From NCBI GenBank assembly GCA_964016985.1, contig OZ024828.1, positions 72,909,264 through 72,973,263 of the forward strand: 64,000 nt of DNA, written 5' to 3'. How positions within the stretch are numbered: position 1 is the first letter of the stretch; every line of letters starts with the position of its first letter. The stretch comes from Anodontia alba (Eukaryota; Mollusca; Bivalvia; Lucinida; Lucinidae). Shown here in pieces: positions 50,669 to 63,080 of this stretch. The notes beneath the pieces are model-generated. The model saw only the letters and a list, made by a program, of their open reading frames with translations, did no database searches and was not told the origin of the DNA. Both the position numbers and the translations under genes were made by a program.

Positions 50669-51454
50669 AGACTTACTTGTCAAAATGACATGTTCTTAGC
50701 GGGTTCGGAATCAACTTTTTAGGCTTATTTTGCTTTCTGTATGGCTTGCTGCTTGCCAAGATATGCGCATCATACGTTTCGTTACCAAACTTTTGGGGTT
50801 TAGCCACACTGATGAAGTTTAAAAAAACAGAAAGGACTCTGTGGCACTAAATTAGGTATAGTTAAGCTCATATTTCAAATAGTCCATTTTTGCTACTTGC
50901 CTGACAGCAGTCCCTCCAAAGATGTTCAAAATAAGAAACGGAATGGTAGTTGGTAGGTTCAGCTTGCGCCTCTTCGAAGACACTGACACTGATCTTATAT
51001 GAGGTCACGGCAGTAAGTGTAATCTGTATCCAAGATAATTGTCTACTTTCAACTTCGAAGCAATCACCCAAAATATGCTGCCTGAAACATACATTTTGAT
51101 CTGGCCAAGAGGCCACGAGGTTATAATTCTGTATTTCTAAAGATATCTGAGCATTACATTTTCTCCGCTAATAGATACAAAAATGCCAGCTATTAGCAGA
51201 GAAAATTTCATATTCAGCTGAGTTGAGCATGAAAAACGGGTTTATAACTTCAGGGCAATTCTAGCAGCAAATAAGGCAAAAAGCACTTTGGAAACCGGCA
51301 AGTATTTGGAACTTCTTAATATTAAACTGTTTTCTTTTGGAGCAAACCCGGTAACAATCCGTGACCTATATGTCCGGTCGGGTCTCCCCACCTCATACAT
51401 GCAATATTTCAGCTATGTAGAATCTATTAATATATGGCTATAAATAATGCATGG
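50669..51454. other. Stretch with one unassigned minus-strand frame
   Basis: A frame of 82 codons on the minus strand (51116-50868) has balanced composition and three cysteines, but no family or splice support. GAGAAAATTTCAT.TTCAGC (51199) is shared with 44340. A stem CTCCGCTAATAG/CTATTAGCAGAG lies at 51161-51198. Confidence 0.35.
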
Positions 51455-52920
51455 TCAAAAAAAGGTAAGAGAAAAGTCCAGGGAGTGCCGCAACCACAAA
51501 CCACAGCCCTTCCCAGACACCAATAGGAAGAGGAAACCGACAAATCCAAACAAGCACAAATCGAACAAACGTACGAAAAGCACTAAGATTAGCTCTCTCT
51601 CTCTTCCCCAAACGAGGTAATCGCAATGCTAAAAAGACTGAAAAGCATAAGAAGAAAATGACGCAAGTTAAGACATAAAACAAATCGCCTCGTAGAATAA
51701 ACCACAAAGCAACAAAGAGTAAGACTAACACCGGGACCACCGCCTTAGAACGGTCAGTAGAGTAAACTACCGTGGGTTTAAAGCTCTTTTACAGCTAACC
51801 AACTTCACCCTGGGTCCCGATGCTACTCTTAATACAGAAATACATAAAAATTCGCTTCGCATAAAGGCTCCCGACTCAGACAATGCATCAAAGCGAAAAC
51901 ATAAATATCAAATTGATCACTATAATAAACGAAGACGAGTACTCATGGCTAATTCTACTGCATGCCAGAATAAATGAAAACCAATAGTTGAGACACGGCG
52001 GGCCAAGCCAAAGACATATCGTCAAGCCCCAACCCACTTGTTGAAGTTTTACGAAGAGGCCGTCATTGAGTTTGAGGCCCGAACCGCCGTCGTGCAATTA
52101 AAGAGTAAAGCATAGCCATCAACAATGATTGGGTTGACAACTAGGCATACAGTCTGCCGCATAATATCCAGGCTACAGCCAATTCTTTTATAACGGTTAA
52201 TACGTTTTCGGAATTGCTCCGAAAAGTTAGATTTTCCTACATTTTTTCTAAATCTGTACACTAAGTCACCGTAAAATTCTGGTTCCGATATACCTTGTTG
52301 CAGAAGTGTTTTCAGACTGACGCTATATTTTTCTACCAAGGCACTGTGTCTGCGATAAAATTTCGAAAACGCCTTACGAAGTTTACAATTACGATAGCCC
52401 TGTCACTAAGATTTTAAGAAGCCCTGGCGAAAGTAATAAGTTGAGATATGTATACCCCATATGAGGTATACCGGGGGACATCGCCATCGAGAAAAGGGAA
52501 ATTGACTATATCAAAACCAAAATCGTCCCGTTTATCGTAAATTTTGGTGGAAACTGTACCAGTAGATAAACATAGATTCAAATCCGAAAAAGGTGCTTCG
52601 GTATCGGAAGAATTTGCTCTATTTAATTGGAGTTCTGTAGGGTATGTGTGGTCCACCATTTGGTCAAAGTAAATATTGTCAATATTTTATAAATCATCAA
52701 GGTATCTTGAAGTTGAATTGAAAGCCCCAATAATGTCAGCCTGATTTTCACGTGAGAGAGACGTCATGAAATCTCTCTCATAACAAAAAAGAACAACTCA
52801 ACAACAAGAGGATCACAGTTAGTTCCCATCGGAATACCAATTATTTGCCTATAAAGTTTAGTTCCAAATCTAATAGAAGTATAATCCAAAAGTGTGCGAT
52901 AAAATTCGAGGAGCAAGCCT
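51455..52920 (-). pseudogene. Family A: RT C-terminal half plus complete 3' region
   Basis: Best example of the family A 3' half. On the minus strand from 52920: IPMGTNC and YERDFMTSLSRENQADII (52830-52735), RYLDDL (about 52695), YPTELQLNRANSSDTEAPF (52650-52590), KRDDFGFDIVNFPFLDGDVP (52535-52470), SYGVYISQL, then after a frame change VEKYSVSLKTLLQQGISEPE (52335-52280), NRYKRIGCSLDIMRQTVCLV (52210-52150), ending in a stop at about 52046. Next come the post-stop block, the A-tail with all blocks, and the 3' end AAAAAAGGTAAGAG at 51455. The coding part has stops and at least two frame changes. No GIY-YIG lies between RT end and tail. Confidence 0.85.
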
Positions 52921-54851
52921 ACAGGTATCACTCGATATCGTCATGCTAACTTGATTTTCGAGCTAAATCTGAGACCTTCGAATGTTACCGTTATATTACC
53001 TTGCTTTTGATGACGTCTTAGGGCAATTACTTCGAGCCAAAATTTGTCACGCATTTGTGCAGGCTCTGTAGAGTTATTGCACTGATATTGGTAATTATTT
53101 CACGACCGCGAAACCGGAGTTAAAATCAGCGTTAGTCGCGATAATTCACAGTAGAGAAAATTTATTCCCATTTTAACATGATGTAGAAAGGAAACGTTTT
53201 TGCAATGTTTTCTAAAGAAATCTTTTGCAGCGGACCTCGCAAGAAGAAAACATTTATATGCGACGTCATCTTGCGCGCCCTTTCTCACATACTACGTTGT
53301 CGTCGTGAAATACCTTGAAGTTTATTGGTTCAATGCTCAAGGTCATGTTAAAATATATAGCTGTAAAAGTTTTGCGTCATTTTCAGTTGTTTGTAGCCGG
53401 AAAATGTATTTTCTAAACATGAGAGCCTGCACAAATTCGTGACAAATTTTGGCGCGCGTGTCATTGCCTTTGAATATCATCAAAAGCAACGTCATGTCGC
53501 GAGACAAAATTATAGCGTCATTCAAATGGTAGCAGACGACGTTCTATCTATTTATTTATTTATTTATACGAGAGAAATGTTTTACATTTCGTCTACTGAA
53601 TGAAATGTCAAATAAAAAAAATCCATGCACTTGGAAAAAAAAACAACACTTAAAAGAACGAAAATCGAAGTCTCTTTATAATTAATCTCTTCATACGATA
53701 GCATTGTACTGCATACTGGAGGGCTTTTTACGGCTGTCGCACGACGGCATTTAATACCAGCTGCAGTAAAGTCAGTTCAAACACAGGTCTTTACCGATGC
53801 TTATAGATGCGTTCTGTAGCAGCACGTCTCTATTGACAACGGTAAAGACATGTGTTTCATTCTACAACAAGGTTACTGGGCAGAAGGTTGCGACGTTTCA
53901 AATGTCATATCTTTTCTTCCTTAACGTAGACGGTGTAAAGTCATTATGCAAAGGTAAATGCATGTGTTACAGTCAAATATTTTAGCACAATTCGTTCAAA
54001 CGTCAGCGGAAGGTTCGGAGAATATGAAAGAAACAACAGCATTTTCGTCTGTTTTAGTGTGTTATAATAGAAATGAAATGGCTTTAGTGTGTGATTTGTT
54101 GTAATGAGTAGTTAATCACAGTTCATTGGTCAATTGTACATGCATGTAGAATCACTCACTAACTGAATGTTATGTTTGTGCGGAATACTCCTGCGTTTAC
54201 CAATCAATAAAATCCACAAAAGAAAATGTGTTGAATCTTTTAATTCCAAATTGTACACACTTACGTTGAACCCGTGAATAAATAGGTTATTTAGAATACG
54301 CAAAGAAAATAGTTACAAGATTCTTCCTCAGCAGATTTATGGAAGTGAAAGTGTTTTGAAGTCGCTTTAAGTCATTCAAATATGCGTTAAATCAGTGTTG
54401 GCTTGCTGAGATGGTATTTTAAAATCGTGTTTAAATTTATAAATGAACTTATTCAGAAAAAAAAACGAAGCATAGTCTTCTAGAGGTATCGAGAGTAGAA
54501 GAAATCAGGAATAACAAAACTATAAGTGAAGATACCCAGGAAATACCACAATCACGAAGCACAGCCTTCCTGAGGCACCAAAAATAAGGAGAGATGAGGA
54601 ACAAATAAGGACAATAATTGTAGAGTTATTGCACTGATATTGGTAATTATTTCACGACCGCGAAACCGGAGTTAAATCTCCACATTCCCATAGATGCCAG
54701 ATATGAAACCACAGACGCACAAAGAAAGAAAGAAGAACTGCAACAGAGGAACCGCTTTCAAACACAACGGCACAGTTGCAAGAACCGATGTAGAAATAAG
54801 GAAGAACGGCAATGGAGGCAAACAGCCTTGGAATGTTTAGCAAGTAACCAT
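52921..54851. other. Block bounded by 58-bp direct repeats
   Basis: An identical 58-base sequence lies at 53067-53124 and 54619-54676, starting TGTAGAGTTATTGCACTG and ending CGAAACCGGAGTTAAA. Between them are a (TTTA)n patch (53545-53570), a TR270/PLE-C-type relic (53600-53775: AAAATCGAAGTCTCTTT, GGGCTTTTTACGGCTG, ACCAGCTGCAGTAAAG), a 16-bp inverted pair around 53780-53860, and a leader relic near 54530-54600 (ACCACAATCACGAAGCACAG). No host gene was recognised. Confidence 0.6.
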
Positions 54852-55085
54852 TACGAAGAAACGCCTACTCAATCATATTGAAAATTTTACCACCAAAATC
54901 TGAAAGTTTTCAGATAAAAATTCTGATATTTTTCATACCTCTGCTCAAAACACAGATTGTGGGTACTCTAATCTAAGTTTTTGAGCAGAAATAAGAAAAC
55001 TTATATATAAACCTGTAAACCCCAGTTTTATTATATAAAAGTGGGGTTTAAGAGAGTCAAAATTGTATAGGAATGTTTTCGTGAA
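54852..55085 (+). mobile_element. M1 MITE with central palindrome mostly deleted
   Basis: Ends CCATTACGAAGAAACGCCTA and TATAGGAATGTTTTCGTGAA. The sequence passes from GTGGGTACTC directly to TAATCTAAGTTTTTGAGCAG, so most of the inner palindrome is missing. Confidence 0.75.
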
Positions 55086-55109
55086 GACCTTTTGGGAAAA
55101 GCGTTGTGT

Positions 55110-57720
55110 TCTTTTATTTTATTTATTTATACAATATTTTGAGAGGGTGACGCATTTAGCTGCAACAGCTGGTCTACCTTGCGGCCCTCTATAACATATA
55201 TACATATGAACAAATAAGCAAAACAAAACATGCATAATAAAACATACAGTACAACACCTCTCAGCCAGATATGACAGACACCACAAGCACACTCTGACCG
55301 CGAGTATGAGTGTGCGTGTGGCGGTGAGGAAAACTCATGTTCGAGAAGCACAGTCCGTCACCCCGGTGGTATACAGACACAGTGTTTCCACCAGAATGCA
55401 CCACATTCACATGGTTCCCGAAAAGGAGTCTTAACCATGGAAAGGTTAAACTTAACGAAAAAAACGTGGAATTGAAGTCGTATATGAAATGGCATAAGAC
55501 AACGAGAATTTCTCTTTAAACAGCATGTCTGGAAAAGACCACTGTTATATTTGTTAAAGCGACCCTGGCTGCCTGGGCGAAAGCAAACATTATTATTAGC
55601 TATATAAAACTATTAAAACAGTGATTAAAACACAGCAACATTACCATTATTAAGACTAAGATATAAGAACTATATGACACCTATACTAATCAACAATAAA
55701 ATGAATCGTTAAGTAATCAGTACCACAATTCACTTTAAAATTGACTTTTCACTCCTTGTTTAAAAGCTGCAACGGACGACGATGCCCTTATATCGCTTGG
55801 AATCGAGCTCCACAGCTTTTGTGCAGACACTGAAAATGATCTGTCAAAGATAGACGTTCTAGATCTTGGCACTAACATGGAACCATCGTTTGTCGATCGT
55901 AAGGTACAGTCATGTGTTTCAGATATTGGAGTCAGTAAAGCAACTATGTTATCAGGTGTCAATTTATTTAAGGCCTTGTTAACACCGCCAGGTTGTAGTC
56001 ATGGCGATTTTTGATAGTTGACCATCACAATTCTTTGAACATTTCTGAAGAAAGTGTGTTGTAATCAGCATGTAAAATAATACGAGCAGCGCGTTTCTGT
56101 AGTTTAGAGATGCGTTCAGTATTATTTTTCGAAGTCGCACCCTACGTATTGGAACCATAGTCAATCAGTGGAAGAATATAACCATGCTCAAACAATTTTT
56201 GAACTTCAAGAGGTACGTATGACGATAACTGTTTTAAGAGTGAAACTTTTGAAGAAAAATTCGCACAAAGGTAGTCGATATCTGCGTTCCACAGTAAGTT
56301 TTAATCGATAAAAACACCTAAAAGTTTTTGTTTATCGACTTGTTTTATCTTATTATTTCCAATTCTGATATTTAAGTCAGATGCTTTCCGAGTTTTGTGG
56401 CTTGTTCCAATGGCCATGCAAGTTGTTTTATTATAGTGGTTCCATTTTATGTTGTTTTGTCCAAGTTTTTCTTAATTTGTCACCATCATGTTGCAGTTTT
56501 GGTTGAATTTCCAACTTTGTTTGTCCATTAATAGTAATAGTTGTATCATCTGCGAAGATGTCAGCATCACAGAAATCTAAATGAAGGGGCAAGTCATTTA
56601 TAAAATCAAAAATAGAGTTGGTCCTAAAACTGAACCTTGAGGCACCCCCGATTTGATAAATGCAGGTTTTGATATGCCTTGACCGCTGTCCACAACTAGC
56701 TAGCGACTATTGAAGTATGGTGAGAACAAATCTAGGGAAGTTCTATTACATTTATAATGTGCTAGCTTTTCAATAAGAATTGAGTGGTCAACTAGGTCAA
56801 ACGCCTTTCTAAAATCAAGAAAGACGGTGCCCACTAAAGCTCCCTTATCAACACATGACTTCCATTTATCAATTAATTTTACTAACGCAGTTTGGCAACT
56901 ATGTTTTTCCTGAAAACCGGACTGATTTTTATTAATCAGTTTATATTTATTTAAGAATGCCATCAAGTGCTTATTAATATGTTTTTTCAAATATTTTAGA
57001 GACTGTAGGAAGTATAGAACTCGGCCTATAGTTAGCAGGATCTGATTTAGGACCACTTTTATGAATTGGATATACTTTGGCCAGCTTCTGTTCGTCGGGA
57101 AAAGTACCTAGTTTGAAGCTTTTGTTTATAATGGCGGCTATTGATGGTGACAGAACGGAGTTTGCAAATTTCAATATTTTTGGTCCAATACTATTAAGTC
57201 CTGTAGCTTTTGCAGGATTGAGTCCATTTATAAATTCAGATACACTATCCATTAATATACAGGGAATATTGAAGAAAACATCATTTGGAACTTAAGTCTT
57301 AATAAAGGTTCCTAATTTATTGTAGTCAGGAGTGCATAGTGGTTCATCCTGAGATTTGAACAAGTCGCTGACTGACGCAAAATAATTGTTCAGTCTAAAG
57401 GCAATTTCATGAGAGTCTGTATGATGTTGACCGTCAATTATGAGTTCATCCGGTAAGTTGGTTTGAGACATGCTTTCATTTTTAATTACAGATCGTAGAT
57501 GTTTCCATATAGTTTTAGAGTCCTTAAGGTCGGTAATTGATTTAGAAAAGTGTTTCCTTTTTGCACTCCGTATAAGAGTTTTTGTTTCGGTATTTTTTAT
57601 ATGTTGACCAGTTTCATAACTTATTGGTTTCTCTTAATTTCCGGGTTTTCAATGATTTCTTGAGTGTACTATTCAGGGAGATTATTGTTTTAAACTCTTT
57701 TAGATTTTAACGGAGTATGG
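55110..57720 (-). pseudogene. Jockey/CR1-type LINE, ORF2 relic
   Basis: Reading leftwards on the minus strand: SKTIWKHLRSVIKNESM and NYFASVSDLF (57530-57360), NPAKATGLNSIGPKILKFA (57215-57160), SFKLGTFPDEQKLAKVYPIH (57120-57062), NYRPSSILPTVSKIFEK, NKNQSGFQEKHSCQTALVKL (56930-56875), DFRKAFDLVDHSILIEKL (56815-56765), SGVPQGSVLGPTLF (56655-56610), then in another frame FADDTT with the catalytic Asp pair (about 56545), later ISKLQKRAARIIL (56110-56080), and the C-terminus RSFSVSAQKLWSSIPSDIRA (55840-55780). This order is that of non-LTR LINE reverse transcriptases. The 3' untranslated part reaches about 55110 (GAGGGCCGCAAGGTAGACC). Several stops and frame changes make it inactive. The endonuclease part is missing or unrecognisable. 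Confidence 0.9.
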
Positions 57721-57850
57721 CGATCTAATTGACTCTGGTTAGCTGAAATAGGCCAGGGTATTTAGCAGAAAATGATCCTAAACCTATAACTAATTCCCTG
57801 AGAAATTTTACTTAATTACATTTTTGAAATCAGGAAGGTGTCCTTGTTCT

Positions 57851-57890
<40 letters not shown>

Positions 57891-58320
57891 AGTCCCCAAA
57901 GCGCGGGAATCGCGCCGGTCTCTTAACATAGCTTTGGATTTTTAATGACAGATTCTATCTGTCATTCCTTGCTGGCATACGCGTTTTCAAGTTGCATCCG
58001 GCTTTCACTACAACTGGAATATGTGTACGCTTAAAATGTAGTCCGATGTTATTAGTATCTTTATAGCGCCGTGCATTTTTTAAAGCAGACGACATTCAGA
58101 ATTCTCCCTTATTTTGCAGAGAAAACCAGACTAAGCATTTCATATGAATTATTTGCCAGCGGATAAATCGCATAAAATTCTCTGATAAAATAAGAGAAAA
58201 AATGAAATAGACATCTGCTACAGTCGTAGTATGCAGTTTATAGGTTAACATATCAACATGCTTGTGTATCAATATGCCTGCGCTGGACTAAAGACGTGGC
58301 GCGAGAAACTACCCAGCAAG
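57721..58320. other. Poly(A) run and unassigned sequence
   Basis: A run of about 40 A lies at 57851-57889, followed by CAGTCCCCAAAGCGCGGGAA. No gene or known repeat was identified on either side. Confidence 0.5.
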
Positions 58321-59190
58321 CAAAAGATATAGGACCCACATGGGCCACAAATGGGTATTTATATGGGTCCTATATGGGCAACCCATAAGGGACTCATGAG
58401 GGATTTGCAACATGGTTCCACGTTGGACCCACATGGGCAAAGCCATATGGGAACTATATGGGTTCAGTATGGGAAAATCAACCCACATTTATCTTCCAGA
58501 AAAAAAACAACAAAGCTTTTAGACATTTTTATACAAACGATTATAAGTCCCCAGTCCCAGCTCATATGATGGACTGGTAAGGTCCCAACAGAGAGAGATC
58601 TTCGTACATGTGCAAGTTATTGCACATGCGTAGAATCAAGAGGCCTTAAAGATATAGGCGTCCTTTTTAATAGTTGGACATGGTGGCCTCATGCGTATTT
58701 ATATATACCTCAATTTTAAAAGTAATAGAGACATACAAGTTAAAATAAAAATATGACCATGACGTCCATGTCGGAAAAATTGTCAAGATAAATTTAGTAA
58801 ATGCATTCATTTTGTAATGAACAAACTATTATTTTTATTTTCTTATTATCATTATTATTTGCATTTATATCAGAAAATTTACTATTTTTTTTAATATTTT
58901 GTTTAAATAGTGGTACAGTTGTTCCCCTTAATGCCCATATTGACCCCATATGGGTCCCATATAGTAATGGGAGGTCAACATTGGAACCATAGAGGTCCAT
59001 AGGAGCCATTTGGGCCCTAATTATGTATCTTGAAATTATTATTTTTCCATGATTATTTCAGTTTTATCTCGGGGTTCCACAGATTAGAATTTTTTTTTAT
59101 AGTTATCGAATTTTATCAATATGCGACCTGTATGGGTCTAATATGGGCAAAAAACCCTATATAGGGCCCATTTAGGACCCTAATGGGATA
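58321..59190. repeat. Two clusters of ATATGGG/CCCATAT motifs
   Basis: 58321-58490 and 58920-59190 are full of short palindromic phrases such as TATATGGGTCCTATATGGG and CCCCATATGGGTCCCATAT. The two clusters flank about 430 bp of AT-rich DNA, so the whole may be one foldback element starting CCAGCAAGCAAAAGATAT. No coding content. Confidence 0.6.
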
Positions 59191-59631
59191 AATGCCTAGG
59201 ATTCGCATATTGCTTTACATCGTCAATGCCGCAAAATTTGGTCCCAACCCCGAATCGTGCGGCATGGTCGTATATATTTAGGTTCAGAACAGGAAAAGTA
59301 GTTAATAGTAAGACTAAATTTTATATGCATGTAAAGAAGAGGCTATATTCTACACATGCTCCGAACTTTATCCCGACAGGTGAATGTTTAGTGTCATTAT
59401 TCAGCTGTCCGAATTTACTCCCGACGTTTGACCCCGACTCCCGAACTTTAATCCCGGTTTTCAAAGTATTACACTTGAAAGATTTGGTCCTGTGTGTAAT
59501 TTCCGTAATAAAATTATTAAACCTGGGTTTTATTTCCGTAAAAAAATTATTAAAATTTAGTATACCCTTGCCCCATATCTCTAATTAAACATGAACAAAA
59601 TTTGGGCCGGTACTGAGACGTTTACGTCTAA
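59191..59631. other. No gene seen
   Basis: Repeated CCCGAACTTTA.TCCCG phrases (59370, 59450) suggest an old repeat. The 120-codon + frame (59226-59588) lacks a recognisable domain or splice context. Confidence 0.4.
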
Positions 59632-59915
59632 ACATCACGAAAACATGCCTATATAATTTTGACACCCTCAGACCCCACTTTTATACAGTAAAACTGAGGT
59701 TTACAGGGGTATACAATATTTTTCTTATTTCTGCTCAAAACATAGATTGTGCGTACTCGTTAGAATCGCCTCGCCGAGGCGGTTCTAACGAGTACTCACA
59801 ATCTATGTTTTGAGCAGAAATATGAAAAATATTAGAATTTTTTATCTGAAAATTTTCAATTTTTTGGTGGTAAAATTTTCAATATATTGGAATAGGCATT
59901 TTTTCGTAATGATAT
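59632..59915 (-). mobile_element. M1 palindromic MITE, reverse orientation
   Basis: Ends CATCACGAAAACATGCCTAT and GAATAGGCATTTTTTCGTAATG. The central palindrome, with arms of about 45 bp meeting at CGCCTCG/CGAGGCG (about 59769-59784), is nearly perfect. The AGTAAAACTGAGGTTTAC block is on the left side, showing reverse orientation relative to 62800. Confidence 0.85.
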
Positions 59916-60729
59916 TTTGTCTTGTGTTACGTTTATACAGCTTTAATCAAATAACATTTTGTACATTTTGTATTTATTATGTATTTATTATATTTGCTTT
60001 CTTTTGTTAAATACTGATAGAATCAATAAATTCTAATGCCAAAACATTATTTATTATCACTTAGAGAGGGCAGAAGAGGTTGTGACGTCAGAAATGTATA
60101 GACATGTACAAGTAAGCGCAGATGTTAACCTAGCCGTAATGCTATATGCATAGGTAAAATGGTTCAAATTGTCGAAATAGTGGATCCGGGGTGCGTCGAA
60201 TGGGTCAAAGTTGTCTCGAAAAGTGATTTCGAATTGTCCCAAAAACAGATCTCACTTGTCTTGGCGCGAGTTGCCCAAAAATTGGGTGGTAATTATTTTT
60301 GCTAAGCTCGGACAAATTTTAAAGCTAAACGTGTCATACATGCCATAAATCAATGTCAAGTGCATTGCAGCACTTATAATGGTGAAGTACCAAAGCTCAT
60401 GCATTTTAAAGTAACATTACAGCTTCCAAACATTAATAGAATCTGAGAAACTACTTTATTCACTTAACTTAACAATACGCTAAGAGGATAAATGAAACCA
60501 GACATTCTTGAAACGTTTTTTATGGTCAAAGACGCCCAAGATGACGCTGTTCTCAGGCAAAATATTTTCCCGCCAAGTCTGTCTCACTTTCAAGTTACCC
60601 CCGCCCACTTATTAATATATTTGGCGGAGAACATGAACTGTTACAAAAGTAACATATTGTGTTGGGTATTTTCCTCAGCTGATTCTGCCAATGTTGAATT
60701 ACAAAGCATTTGACTGATAGAGTGAGAGA
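59916..60729. other. No gene seen
   Basis: Contains no RT block, tandem repeat or splice-flanked exon that I can support. The 73-codon + frame (60492-60713) has balanced composition but no further evidence. Confidence 0.4.
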
Positions 60730-60922
60730 AAAAATTCTGATATTTTGTCATATTTCTGCTCAAAACATAGATTGTGAGTGCTCGTTAGAATTACCTCGTA
60801 CCCACAATCTATGTTTTTGAGCAGAAATAAAAAAAAAAATGTATACCCCTGTAAACCCCAGATTTACTACATAATAGTGGGGTGTTAGGGGGTCAAAATT
60901 GTAGAGGAACGTTTTCGTGATG
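60730..60922 (+). mobile_element. M1 MITE, left end missing
   Basis: Starts inside the element (AATTCTGATATTTTGTCATA), with a shortened palindrome (TTAGAATTACCTCGTACCCAC), the TGTATACCCCTGTAAACCCC block and the right end TTTTCGTGATGG. Confidence 0.75.
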
Positions 60923-61981
60923 GATAGAAAAAACTCTGAGAACCAGAAGTGAGAATATATGAATGCGTAAAATGATCCGACATCCGACTGCGCGTATTTC
61001 ACACATTCGAAAAGATTAAAAAAGAAATGACCCTTGAGAGAAATGAACACATACACACACGCACGCAAAGTCTCGAAGTTTTCTGTGGCAGGCTAGGTTA
61101 ATTACGACCAATCATCGGTCTTTCCCGAATTTTAAAGACAGTTAAGTAGTGGCATAGGTCTATTTACCAAATAAGGGATGTCATATTTGCATGAATTTAA
61201 ATAGTTAGCATACTCCAAAAACCTTACTTAGGATTAATAATGTATGTACATACTGAAATGTGCGAAAATTATAACATAGAATCCTGCCAAATCATTTGTT
61301 ATTCGTCAAATGGATAGAAATTATTCGTGAAATTACCTTTGAGTAGTTTGGATATATATGAATTTTGGTGTATACACGTACCATCATCAGTATTTCAGTC
61401 ATTTCGGAACAATTATAAGATGAAACATAAATAAGCTACTATGTAACGCTCCTTTGTCTAAACTAACCTGACGTTTAAGCCTCATGAAACCTTTGAGGCA
61501 AAATTTATACAGGTACGGGCTCCGGGTACGGGTTATTCTTCCTAGCATGTAAATATTCGATCGGTGGTACAAGAGATGTTATTTCATGGGTCAGTGAGCG
61601 CTCAGCCTTAACAAAACGGTTTTTTCAAGATAATATAATGTGCATTCACCTTTAGCATAAGCAATAGTGTAATTCTCCGGTCACACATCTTAACTGTGTT
61701 TAAAATTCGGGAAATACCTATATAGGCCTGATCGAGGCAGTGATCCTAGTATCAATATTCAATAATCCAGAAATGAGATCAGTGATCACAAAGAATCAGA
61801 AAGTATAAATTGATATACCAGGACTAAACTACACAAAGAAATGTTTTATGGCAGCACCTTTGGTGTCACGTGACCTGTATTGTAACGGATATTTCAATAA
61901 GCTGATTCTGATTTTATTGTATTGCAAAATATTTGATTGATAGTCAGTAAAACGTTTGGCTTTTTGGGAGTTACAATTCTG

Positions 61982-62041
<60 letters not shown>

Positions 62042-62799
62042 CAACTAGAGTCTCGTATACTAAAATTAGAGTCCCGTATTGTATTTGGCAAAATTGCGAG
62101 AGAAGAAAAAGTGCCTGAAACAAATGTTTATATATTTTCCATTGTAAGAATACACGGCAGTTAATGTTTTTGCTTTTGTTCTTTTTTTTTTCTTTTGAAT
62201 AATAAGAATTTGTATTAGAAAATAAATATTTATAGAAGAAATTTTTATCTGGTCTAGGGAGCCATATTACAGCGCATGAATATATGAATATAGCGTAAAA
62301 GCAGAACGGACTTGCGTAATTTATGGCGTCAGTAGTGTTTTCTAGTTAAAACGTATACACTGGTTGTTAAACAAAGAACCTTACAGGAAACAAGAAATGT
62401 CTTTGTAAATGTAATTGTTGATGCGCTTATATCTTTTTACCTGAACTGACATAAGAATCGTGCCAGGAATGGCAAATTAGTTACTGATCAACATTTAAAA
62501 TACTTATAAAGCAACACATTGCTTAATATGCTACTTCAAAGTATTTGTCCTGGCTCCTGATAAAAATTGAAACCCATTACTTTTCAATTTGCCACAATAT
62601 GATAGTCTTAAACTTGCAGTGTTAGCATACCTTCTGCAGTTGAATTTCTGCATAGCATTCCCATTTTCCACCAGTAACTCCACAGATGTGACATATTTTG
62701 TTATTTGTTATTCTCTTTCTTTTAAAGTTTTGCCTTTTCCGTTATAGTTTCAAAACAACAGTTTTCTTTTACAATATTTGCGTGTGTGTGGCGAGGATT
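60923..62799. other. AT-rich stretch with (ATA)n microsatellite, no gene
   Basis: (ATA)n of about 60 bp at 61981-62040. Frames through it give only Ile or Tyr strings. The rest shows no recognised exon or element. Confidence 0.5.
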
Positions 62800-63080
62800 G
62801 CATTACGAAAACAAGCCTATTCAAATATATTGAAAATTTTACCACCAAAAAATGAAAATTTTCAGATAAAGTAACTCTGATATTTTTCTTATTTCTGCTC
62901 AAAACATAGATTGTGGGTACTCGTTAGAACCGCCTCGGCGAGGCGGTTCTAACGAGTACCCACAATTTATGTTTTTGAGCAGAAACAAGAAAATAATGTA
63001 TACCCATGTAAACCCATTTTTACTATATAAAAGTGGGGTTTAAGGGGGTCAAAATTATATAGGCATGTTATCGTGATGTG
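62800..63080 (+). mobile_element. M1 palindromic MITE, best-preserved copy
   Basis: Ends CATTACGAAAACAAGCCTAT and ATAGGCATGTTATCGTGATG. Blocks in order: GAAAATTTTACCACCAAAAA, TTATTTCTGCTCAAAACAT, a palindrome of about 45-bp arms centred at about 62937 (CCGCCTCG-G-CGAGGCGG), TGTATACCCATGTAAACCC, and a second hairpin strand AAAAGTGGGGTTTAAGGGGG. No coding sequence. The terminal inverted repeats are about 20 bp. Confidence 0.85.

Noticed and set aside
53797..53985. Possible Cys-containing exon (KSLCKGKCMCYS) followed by GTAAATG
   Set aside because: It sits in an inverted repeat (ACACAGGTCTTTACCG and its near reverse complement around 53780-53860), has no clear acceptor, and the cysteine spacing matches no module.
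61829..62164. Tyr-rich and Ile-rich frames near 62 kb
   Set aside because: Translation of the (ATA)n microsatellite.
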